A stretch of 5,071 nucleotides of DNA, taken from assembly GCA_002470185.1 (NCBI GenBank), contig DKNG01000088.1:2744-7814 (forward strand), in the 5' to 3' direction. The translations under genes were made by a program, and so were the position numbers. The first letter of the stretch is position 1, and every line of letters begins with the position of its first letter. The stretch comes from Arcobacter sp. UBA7394. Lineage in GTDB: Bacteria > Campylobacterota > Campylobacteria > Campylobacterales > Arcobacteraceae. Below are positions 1 to 5,071 of the stretch, piece after piece. The notes beneath the pieces were generated by a model, which made no database searches, was not told the origin of the DNA, and was given only the letters and a program-made list of their open reading frames with translations.

Positions 1-1493
1 TCAGAACTTCTCTCAATTAGTTCATTAAGTCTATCTTTATCATCACCATAAACCTCTTTTGCTTTTTTAACAACATTATGCGGGATTCCATATCGTGATG
101 CAGTTTCAAAGGCATAAGACTTACCAATAGTTCCTTGTAAGAACTCATAAGTTGGTTTTTGATTCTCTTCATCATAAAGTGCAGCAATTAATTCAACATC
201 ATCATTAGCAGCCATAAGAGCAGCTAGTCTTTTGTGGTGAGTTGTAATAATTACTTTGATATCTCTTTGCATTAACTCTTCAATAATTACTTTGAATAAA
301 GAAGCAGCTTCATCAGAATCTGTACCTAATTCGATCTCATCCACTCCAACAATTGCCATTTTAGAACCAAATAGTTTTGAGAACTCTACCATTCTTCCTG
401 CAAATGTAGAAATATCATTTTTAACACTTTGAGGATCATCTAATACAGCATTAATACTTTTGAATGTTCCAACTGTTGTCTCTTTTGAGGCTTTGTATGG
501 AAGTAAATATTTTGAAAGTAAAACAGCTGATAAAATAGATTTTAACATCATAGTTTTACCACCTGCGTTTACCCCTGTAATCATTACTACTGATTTAGTA
601 AAATCAATAGAAATAGGTTTTGCATCACTTAGTGCTGGATGTGAGAAATTCACAAGTTTATTTTGTTTTTTCTTTGATGGTAAAATAAAGTTTTTATCAT
701 CTATTTTTGCAAAAAATAGTCTTGCTTGGTAATGATCAAATCTATCAAACTCTTTATTGATAAATTTTAAGAACATTAAATTCTTCTCAAACATTGAAGA
801 AATTTCTTTACATACCTTTAGTAATATCTCTTCTCTTTTATTTAATAAATCATTTTGAGCTTGTTTTAGTGAAGCTACACTATGAGGTAAAACATAAAAG
901 AATCCAGAGTTTGATCTATCAAGAACTTGTGCTTTAAGTACGTGGTTAAATCCACCTCGAACTAAAATACACTCTTCACCATTAATATAGTGAACTTGAG
1001 AATCAACTAGATAAGTTCTTACCTTAGTAGAATTGATTGTTTTATATAAACTTTGTTTGATTTGTTCTTTGTTTTTAGAAATGGCATTTTTAACCATGTC
1101 ATAATCTTCATCAACACCATCTTTTAGGTTTGATTTTGAATCAAAGTAATCACAAATTTTGTTTATTTCTGTTGGGATTATTATCTTATCAATCCACTCT
1201 TGAAGTTTTCCTTCAAAGTTAAATCTTCTTAGATAATTGAAATAGTTTATAATTTTTACGAATTCATAGATTTCATATACTTTTAAAATACCTTGTTTTT
1301 GTATATGAACCAATGCTCTATCTAAAGATTCTACTTCTAGAGGAGCTTTTATATCATAATTTGATAATTCATTTATAAGTTTGTAGTGAAGGTTTATATC
1401 ACCTTCTAAAATGATAGATTTCTCTCTTGCTAAAAGTGTAGAGAAAGAGTCTATATAGTCTGTTAAGTCTAATTTTTTTAATATATCATGCAT
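1..1493 (-). CDS. mutS2: MutS2 family DNA-binding ATPase, 3' end cut by window edge
   Basis: The frame is open from ATG at 1493-1491 to the left edge, giving 497 residues and no stop. MutS2 is a MutS paralogue that lacks the mismatch-recognition domain. In Helicobacter it is known to limit homologous recombination, and in Bacillus it also acts on stalled ribosomes. Seen here: a helical MutS core/lever region (about residues 1-290), then the ABC-type ATPase with Walker A TGVNAGGKT (306-314), the STFAGRM segment (362-368), Walker B ending in VDEIELGTD (384-392), a THH switch (418-420, after T417) and the GTIGKSYAF stretch (454-462) typical of MutS2. The usual P in Walker A (TGPN) is V. The expected C-terminal coiled coil and Smr nuclease domain, roughly 240-290 residues, would lie outside the window, so nuclease capacity cannot be judged. 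The ATG has no Shine-Dalgarno sequence and sits 7 nt after a TATAAT box. Another ATG at 1489 is out of frame. Confidence 0.93.
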   Translation of the reverse strand, partial: MHDILKKLDLTDYIDSFSTLLAREKSIILEGDINLHYKLINELSNYDIKAPLEVESLDRALVHIQKQGILKVYEIYEFVKIINYFNYLRRFNFEGKLQEWIDKIIIPTEINKICDYFDSKSNLKDGVDEDYDMVKNAISKNKEQIKQSLYKTINSTKVRTYLVDSQVHYINGEECILVRGGFNHVLKAQVLDRSNSGFFYVLPHSVASLKQAQNDLLNKREEILLKVCKEISSMFEKNLMFLKFINKEFDRFDHYQARLFFAKIDDKNFILPSKKKQNKLVNFSHPALSDAKPISIDFTKSVVMITGVNAGGKTMMLKSILSAVLLSKYLLPYKASKETTVGTFKSINAVLDDPQSVKNDISTFAGRMVEFSKLFGSKMAIVGVDEIELGTDSDEAASLFKVIIEELMQRDIKVIITTHHKRLAALMAANDDVELIAALYDEENQKPTYEFLQGTIGKSYAFETASRYGIPHNVVKKAKEVYGDDKDRLNELIERSS

Positions 1494-1500
1494 GGTGCGC

Positions 1501-1522
1501 ATTATAGCCTAAAGGCTATAAT
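1501..1522 (-). promoter_or_regulatory. Inverted repeat containing the putative mutS2 -10 box
   Basis: ATTATAGCC at 1501-1509 is perfectly inverted at 1514-1522 with loop TAAA; the outer loop bases can also pair, giving 10-bp arms around AA. Read on the minus strand, the final arm ends in GCTATAAT, a perfect -10 hexamer at 1506-1501. It is followed by GCGCACC and then the mutS2 ATG. A start 6-8 nt past the hexamer would fall at or next to the ATG. No convincing -35 is visible, which is normal for Campylobacterota sigma-70 promoters. The repeat lies just past the transporter stop codon, so it could also form a hairpin at that mRNA's end, but no T-run follows. Confidence 0.55.
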
Positions 1523-1526
1523 ACTT

Positions 1527-2861
1527 TTATAAATAATATTGCCAATAAACTAAAGCAATAGTAGTAATTGCTAAAATTCCTAAAATATTAAATACAAATC
1601 CAATTTTTGCCATATCTTTTACTCTTACAGCACCTGAACTCATGGCAATTGCATTAGGAGGAGTTGCAATTGGAAGCATGAATGCATAAGAAGCACAAAT
1701 TGTTGCAACAAATAGTAATAAAGTACTATCAATATTAGCAGCTTGACTTAGAGAGAAAATAATTGGTAAAGCAATTGATGTTAAAGCTGTATTTGATGTA
1801 ACTTCTGTAGTAAAAGTAATCAGTGACGCAACTAATACAATCAATAATATTGTTGGTAAGCTTGTCAATGCTAATAAATAGTTTGCAATTTCATTAGCTA
1901 AACCAGTAGATGAAAATGCACTAGCAATAGAGAAACCAGCACCAAATAAGAAAATGATTTCATAAGGAATCTTTTTTGTATCTTCCCACTCTAAGAAACC
2001 AATCTTTGGAACAAACATTAATAGTCCATAAGCTAATAGAATTCCTTTTTCATTTAAACCAAGTCCTGAATAATATGGTTCAATTTTTGAATTAACTAAA
2101 AGTAGAACTACAAGTGAGCCTAAAATATAAAGTAATCTTCTTTGTTCACCACTTAAGTGTGTTCTATCTTCAAGTTTAGTATCGAATTTCAAGTCTTGAA
2201 CACCTAATGATAAGAAGAATGGAATTATCAATAACATAACTAAAGCTAAAGGACCTGTTAGGAATATCCATTTTACAAAAGGTATTGCCTCTATTGCATT
2301 TTGTTCCATAAACCCTAAAAGAATTAGATTTGGAGGAGTTCCAATTGGAGTTACAATTCCACCAATACTTGCACCATAAGCAATTGCTAGAACTAATCTC
2401 ATTTTTAATTTTAAATCATCAGTTAAAAACATTGCAATTGGGATTAATAACAATGCTGTTGTTGTGTTTGAGATAAGTGAACTTAAAAATGCAGATGTAA
2501 TTGATAATGAAAACAAAACTCCTCTAGGAGTATTTGGGAATAGTGTTAAAAGTTTGTTTGATACATACTTATGTAAATTTGTTTTCTGAGTTGCAATGGC
2601 AATCATAAAACCACCTAAAAATAAAAAGATGATTGATTTTGAGTAATTTACAGATGTAGCATTAGTGCTCATAATATCAAATGTAGGGAAAAGTAAAATA
2701 GGAAGTAGTGATACAACTCCCAATGGTAATGCCTCATTTGTCCATAAAGCAACTAAAAATACAATCAACCCCAATAGAGTTGCGTGTTGAGTATTAAAAG
2801 CATATCCAGCAACTAAAAATGTTGCAAGTGCTAGTATTAAAGCTAGTAGAATTTTCTTCAA
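1527..2861 (-). CDS. SLC13/DASS family anion:sodium symporter
   Basis: A 444-residue inner-membrane transporter, close to full length for the divalent anion:sodium symporter family, which moves C4-dicarboxylates, citrate or sulfate with sodium. Almost the whole chain is hydrophobic, with about eleven membrane or re-entrant segments. Two SNT motifs (131-133 and 356-358) sit at the tips of the two re-entrant hairpins that form the substrate and sodium sites in the family. Each is followed by a PPN turn, GTPPN (174-178) and ATPPN (399-403). Residues 391-405 (S..F..P-I-A-T-P-P-N) match the family signature except that its last V is A406. A hydrophilic stretch at 221-240 separates the two inverted halves. 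The start is TTG (2861-2859), chosen because GAAAGGA ends 5 nt upstream and no ATG is in frame nearby. The substrate cannot be fixed from sequence; a C4-dicarboxylate is the likeliest guess. The gene has its own upstream promoter region and is not tightly coupled to mogA. Confidence 0.9.
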   Translation of the reverse strand: MKKILLALILALATFLVAGYAFNTQHATLLGLIVFLVALWTNEALPLGVVSLLPILLFPTFDIMSTNATSVNYSKSIIFLFLGGFMIAIATQKTNLHKYVSNKLLTLFPNTPRGVLFSLSITSAFLSSLISNTTTALLLIPIAMFLTDDLKLKMRLVLAIAYGASIGGIVTPIGTPPNLILLGFMEQNAIEAIPFVKWIFLTGPLALVMLLIIPFFLSLGVQDLKFDTKLEDRTHLSGEQRRLLYILGSLVVLLLVNSKIEPYYSGLGLNEKGILLAYGLLMFVPKIGFLEWEDTKKIPYEIIFLFGAGFSIASAFSSTGLANEIANYLLALTSLPTILLIVLVASLITFTTEVTSNTALTSIALPIIFSLSQAANIDSTLLLFVATICASYAFMLPIATPPNAIAMSSGAVRVKDMAKIGFVFNILGILAITTIALVYWQYYL

Positions 2862-2866
2862 TTTGA

Positions 2867-2873
2867 TCCTTTC
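2867..2873 (-). promoter_or_regulatory. Shine-Dalgarno site supporting the TTG start of the transporter
   Basis: GAAAGGA on the minus strand ends 5 nt before TTG at 2861. It is the best ribosome binding site near the gene and fixes the non-ATG start. The site lies inside the downstream arm of a 12-nt inverted repeat and may be masked. Confidence 0.7.
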
Positions 2874-2933
2874 TTTTTTGACTTCTTAAATCTATTGTAT
2901 ATATAACAGACTAAATTTTATAAAAAGAAAGGA
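2867..2933 (-). promoter_or_regulatory. Candidate leader hairpin masking the transporter ribosome binding site
   Basis: In the minus-strand transcript, TCCTTTCTTTTT (2933-2922) is the exact complement of AAAAAGAAAGGA (2878-2867), which holds the Shine-Dalgarno sequence. The arms are 43 nt apart. Between them a second helix is possible, AAAUUUA with UAGAUUU (7 pairs, one G-U), then UGU with ACA around a UAUAUAU loop, so the whole leader could fold into one long interrupted hairpin. If transcription begins near 2945, the hairpin fills most of the leader. Both arms are low-complexity purine or pyrimidine tracts, so coincidence is possible. No known riboswitch class was recognised. Confidence 0.45.
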
Positions 2934-2951
2934 ATAATTTCTTGATAAAGT

Positions 2952-2957
2952 ATTATA
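2952..2957 (-). promoter_or_regulatory. Putative -10 box of the transporter promoter
   Basis: A perfect TATAAT on the minus strand, predicting a start near 2945 and a leader of about 83 nt. No good -35 is seen at 17 nt (CATTTG-like), typical for Campylobacterota or for an activator-dependent promoter. A weaker alternative, TACAAT, lies at 2897-2892; its use would leave out the upstream arm of the leader hairpin. Confidence 0.5.
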
Positions 2958-2960
2958 ATT

Positions 2961-2973
2961 TTACATAATGTAA
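2961..2973. promoter_or_regulatory. Palindrome TTACATAATGTAA in the promoter spacer
   Basis: A perfect odd palindrome (6-bp arms around one base) ends 3 nt upstream of the putative -10 box. Placed between the -35 and -10 positions it would suit a repressor operator. It also contains the ACAT core of the neighbouring tandem units, but out of phase with them. The binding protein is unknown. Confidence 0.35.
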
Positions 2974-2989
2974 CAAATGAAATAAAACA

Positions 2990-3055
2990 TACATTTTTAG
3001 TACATTTTAGAGACATTATTGATACATATTAACTACATACTTTATACATTTTTTA
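2990..3055. repeat. Six tandem 11-bp units with phased ACAT cores
   Basis: ACAT occurs at 2991, 3002, 3013, 3024, 3035 and 3046, an exact 11-bp step. The units (from 2990) are TACATTTTTAG, TACATTTTAGA, GACATTATTGA, TACATATTAAC, TACATACTTTA and TACATTTTTTA, approximately TACATWTTWAN. On the transcribed (minus) orientation each reads as an ATGTA direct repeat. Direct repeats with 11-bp spacing are the binding pattern of OmpR/PhoB-type response regulators. The array ends about 10 nt upstream of where a -35 would lie for the transporter promoter, a position suited to activation. Phased AT tracts causing DNA bending are an alternative reading. Confidence 0.6.
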
Positions 3056-3073
3056 AATAAGTAATACTTATTT
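3055..3073. other. AT-only hairpin over the mogA stop codon
   Basis: AAATAAG (3055-3061) and CTTATTT (3067-3073) form 7-bp arms around TAATA and overlap the mogA stop at 3070-3068. On the minus strand no T-run follows, so it is at best a weak terminator or an mRNA-end structure. The T-run lies on the plus-strand side, where no gene precedes it. Confidence 0.3.
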
Positions 3074-3607
3074 TTTCTTAGGTCTAAATGGTTTTATTAC
3101 TTCTTCATTACACTCTAAGAAAGGTCCTTCCATTAAATCAATACAATATGGAATAGCAGGGAAAACTGCATCTAAACATTCTCTAATTGATTTAGGTTTA
3201 CCAGGAAGATTAACAATAAGAGAACTTCCTCTAAGACCTGCTGTTTGTCTAGAAAGAATTGCAGTTGGTACAAATTTTAAAGACTCTGCTCTCATAAGCT
3301 CACCAAAACCTGGCATCATTCTATCACATACAGCTTCTGTAGCTTCTGGAGTTACATCTCTAGCTGCTGGTCCTGTTCCACCAGTAGTAACTACTAAACA
3401 ACAACCCTCATTATCAACTAATTCTTTCATAGTATCTTCAATAGTTAGTTGATCATCTTCAATACATCTATATACAGGTTCCCATGTAGATGTTAAATAA
3501 TCATTTAAAGTATCTTCAATAGCTTTTCCTGATAAGTCTTCGTAAATTCCTTTACTTGCTCTATCAGAGGCTGTAATTATTCCTATTTTTGCGATTTTAT
3601 TACTCAT
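3068..3607 (-). CDS. mogA: Molybdopterin adenylyltransferase MogA
   Basis: A 179-residue cytoplasmic enzyme of normal length for the MogA/MoaB fold. MogA activates molybdopterin by forming the AMP-bound intermediate into which molybdate is then inserted, a late step of molybdenum cofactor synthesis. Seen: the N-terminal IGIITASDR strand and loop (8-16), the diagnostic TTGGTGP loop (74-80) continuing RDVTPEAT (83-90), and SRQTAG...NLPGKP (119-138), which completes the active site. D51 or D52 and D84 are the likely counterparts of the catalytic aspartates of E. coli MogA. The ATG start (3607-3605) has AAAAAGGA 8 nt upstream and overlaps the preceding gene's stop as ATGA, so translation is probably coupled. 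It is the last gene of its cluster. The related MoaB is the main alternative; the RDVTPEAT loop and the length favour MogA. Confidence 0.92.
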   Translation of the reverse strand: MSNKIAKIGIITASDRASKGIYEDLSGKAIEDTLNDYLTSTWEPVYRCIEDDQLTIEDTMKELVDNEGCCLVVTTGGTGPAARDVTPEATEAVCDRMMPGFGELMRAESLKFVPTAILSRQTAGLRGSSLIVNLPGKPKSIRECLDAVFPAIPYCIDLMEGPFLECNEEVIKPFRPKKK

Positions 3608-4122
3608 AAAATATGTCCTTTTTCTTTTATATAATATACTGTTGCAAACTTCAAGAAGAAGTCATTTGCTTTTTTTGAATCTATAATTTTATCTTCTTGT
3701 CCTAAGAAGACTTCAATTTTTACACCCTTATCTACTAAGGCTTGTAATTTTTCTTCATCCCATTCATAAGTTAATAACTCTTCTAACTGCTCATATGAAC
3801 CTTGGTTAAAATATTTATTAGTATTTATAGAAGATGGATGTGCTATGTTTTCTAAAAAGTTATCACAATAAGCTTTAGAATCTTTTTTGAAAAACATTAA
3901 TTGCATTCTTTTGAATTTTTTGTCTTGTGTTTGGAAAAATGCAGGTGAGAATAGTTGAAGAGTATCAACTCTTTGCTCTGAGTTGATAACTTCTTCAAAT
4001 GCTTTTATAGCTCCATAAGAAAAGCCAGAAACTGTAAAGTCATTGATTACTCTATACTCTTCAAATAATTCACTTTCATTTTCTAAACAAAAGCCTGAAA
4101 AGTAATCTTTAGATATCTTCAA
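3604..4122 (-). CDS. bioV: Probable pimeloyl-ACP methyl ester esterase BioV
   Basis: A short (172 residues) alpha/beta hydrolase without signal peptide. It shows a nucleophile elbow GFSYG (33-37, S35), a GQED acid loop (141-144, D144) and a terminal histidine in KGHIL (H170), which together give a full Ser-Asp-His triad. The compact size, the N-terminal YFSGF followed by an acidic ENESELFEEY stretch, and the His almost at the C-terminus resemble BioV, the Helicobacter enzyme that removes the methyl group from pimeloyl-ACP methyl ester to end the fatty-acid-based stage of biotin synthesis. The family call is from memory of its features; another small hydrolase is possible. The start is TTG (4122-4120), supported by GAGGT 8 nt upstream and the lack of any in-frame ATG before the conserved N-terminus. 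It overlaps the upstream AAA+ gene by 14 nt and mogA by 4 nt. No other biotin gene is in the window. Confidence 0.7.
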   Translation of the reverse strand: MKISKDYFSGFCLENESELFEEYRVINDFTVSGFSYGAIKAFEEVINSEQRVDTLQLFSPAFFQTQDKKFKRMQLMFFKKDSKAYCDNFLENIAHPSSINTNKYFNQGSYEQLEELLTYEWDEEKLQALVDKGVKIEVFLGQEDKIIDSKKANDFFLKFATVYYIKEKGHIL

Positions 4123-5071
4123 TATTAATTACCTCATTTTCTAACATGATATTTTTAAGTCTATTAATATCAGCTGCATTATGAGATAAATCAGCTCTTA
4201 ATTCATTTTTGATATTCGTTAATAACTCATCTATTGAATTAGACATTTTATATTTTTCTACAATATCTTTAGCAATATTAGTTGCTGATTCTAAATCTTT
4301 ATGGTTTATTGCATATTTTTCTTTTTTGATAACTTCAACACCTATAATACCAGCTAAATCTCTTCTGATATTCTCACATAATTCATTATATGATGGATAA
4401 GTTGAATTCATCTTTGATACACCCTCATCAAAAAGTGCTACTTTTGATTTTGAGATATATGCTTTTGATGCTTGATAAATTGATAAAATTTCTTTTTGTT
4501 TTGCATCAAGAATTTTAATTTGTTTTTTACCAAACTCCAGCTTATTTTTTGCAACTTCGATATCATCCATATCAAGAATCTTTGATTCTCTTTTAATCAT
4601 ATTTAATAAAGCTTCATTAATTAAAGTTGCAAGTGCAGCTGAACTAAAACCAGAAGTATCTGAAGATAGTTTATCTACATCAATTTCATGATTTTTACCT
4701 TCTAAATATAAAGATAAGATTTTTTTCCTATCATCAATATTTGGTAATCCTACATGAACTCTTCTATCAAATCTACCAGCTCTTAATAATGCATCATCAA
4801 GAACTTCAATTTTATTTGTAGCAGCAATTACAATAACACCGCTATCACCTTCAAAACCATCCATTTGAGTTAATAACTCATTTAAAGTTGATTCTCTTTC
4901 ATCATTTGATTTACCAGATCTTGCTTTTCCAACTGCGTCTATTTCATCAATAAACACAATAGCAGGAGCAGAAGCTTTTGCTTTAGCAAATAGTTCTCGC
5001 ACCTTTTTAGCACCCATTCCTACATATATTTGTACAAAAGAAGCACCACTTTGGTAAAAGAAAGGAACATC
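4109..5071 (-). CDS. FtsH-like AAA+ protein with degenerate protease site, 5' end missing
   Basis: The frame is open to the right edge, giving the last 320 residues. The ATG at 5017 is internal: upstream codons encode DVPFFYQSGASFVQIYVG, matching the FtsH stretch after Walker A. Seen (numbering from the edge): Walker B with FIDEID (40-45), the second region of homology with ATNKIEVLDDALLRAGRFD (84-102) and its arginine fingers R97 and R100, and the helical lid to about 175. Where FtsH has the zinc-binding HEAGH, this protein has YQASK (199-203), so both histidines and the catalytic glutamate are lost. The following region is about 120 residues against roughly 225 in E. coli FtsH, yet keeps LAGIIGVEV and HKDLESATNIAKDIVEKYKMS-like remnants, including the aspartate of the third zinc ligand. 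ATPase activity is expected, proteolysis is not. The N-terminal membrane segment and Walker A lie outside the window. It is probably a second FtsH relative acting as an unfoldase or scaffold. The C-terminus overlaps bioV. Confidence 0.88.
   Translation of the reverse strand, partial: DVPFFYQSGASFVQIYVGMGAKKVRELFAKAKASAPAIVFIDEIDAVGKARSGKSNDERESTLNELLTQMDGFEGDSGVIVIAATNKIEVLDDALLRAGRFDRRVHVGLPNIDDRKKILSLYLEGKNHEIDVDKLSSDTSGFSSAALATLINEALLNMIKRESKILDMDDIEVAKNKLEFGKKQIKILDAKQKEILSIYQASKAYISKSKVALFDEGVSKMNSTYPSYNELCENIRRDLAGIIGVEVIKKEKYAINHKDLESATNIAKDIVEKYKMSNSIDELLTNIKNELRADLSHNAADINRLKNIMLENEVINIEDI
4131..4135 (-). promoter_or_regulatory. Shine-Dalgarno site supporting the TTG start of bioV
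   Basis: GAGGT on the minus strand lies 8 nt before TTG at 4122, inside the end of the FtsH-like gene. It is the main reason for choosing this non-ATG start. Confidence 0.6.

Noticed and set aside
460..732. Plus-strand 90-codon open frame
   Set aside because: It lies wholly antisense to the mutS2 ATPase domain, has no family motifs and no promoter or ribosome site; it is a shadow of mutS2.
1487..1489. Second ATG as mutS2 start
   Set aside because: It is 4 nt downstream of the chosen ATG and out of frame with the MutS2 protein.
1501..1522. Intrinsic terminator of the transporter gene
   Set aside because: The hairpin is perfect but followed by GCGCACC instead of a T-run; a promoter/operator role fits the TATAAT content better.
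2990..3055. CRISPR-like or minisatellite array
   Set aside because: The units are 11 bp, degenerate and contiguous, without spacers; a phased operator or bent DNA fits better.
3055..3073. Intrinsic terminator of the mogA cluster
   Set aside because: Nearly GC-free stem and no T-run on the minus strand; the only T-run is on the plus-strand side, where no gene precedes it.
4209..4400. Plus-strand 63-codon open frame
   Set aside because: Antisense to the FtsH-like gene, low-complexity hydrophobic translation, no supporting signals.
5015..5017. ATG as the start of the FtsH-like gene
   Set aside because: The frame stays open to the window edge and the 18 upstream residues match the FtsH segment between Walker A and Walker B, so this Met is internal.

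Overview
The window is AT-rich (roughly 30% GC by eye), and every supported gene lies on the minus strand. Protein content, codon use and gene types fit a Campylobacterota bacterium, most likely of the Arcobacter group. This placement is an inference from sequence character, not from a database search.

In transcription order (right to left) there are three units. (1) 5071-3068 holds a tightly packed set of overlapping genes: the C-terminal 320 residues of an FtsH-like AAA+ protein whose zinc-protease motif is destroyed, a short alpha/beta hydrolase that looks like the pimeloyl-ACP methyl ester esterase BioV (biotin synthesis), and the molybdopterin adenylyltransferase MogA (molybdenum cofactor synthesis). 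The first pair overlaps by 14 nt and the second by 4 nt (ATGA), so translation is probably coupled. (2) 2861-1527 encodes an SLC13/DASS-family anion symporter, preceded by a 206-nt intergenic region dense in signals. (3) 1493-1 is the N-terminal 497 residues of MutS2, running off the left edge. No gene-free stretch exceeds 300 nt.

The most unusual material is in the control regions. Upstream of the transporter there are six 11-nt units with ACAT in exact 11-bp phase, an odd palindrome directly in front of a TATAAT box, and a 12-nt perfect inverted repeat whose downstream arm contains the transporter's Shine-Dalgarno sequence. Together they suggest a gene controlled both at transcription (tandem direct-repeat operator) and at translation (sequestered ribosome binding site with a TTG start). 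In front of mutS2, a perfect inverted repeat contains a TATAAT box only 7 nt from the ATG and there is no Shine-Dalgarno sequence, suggesting a leaderless mRNA. The other notable item is the FtsH-like protein, which keeps its ATPase motifs but has YQASK where HEAGH should be, so it should be a pseudoprotease.
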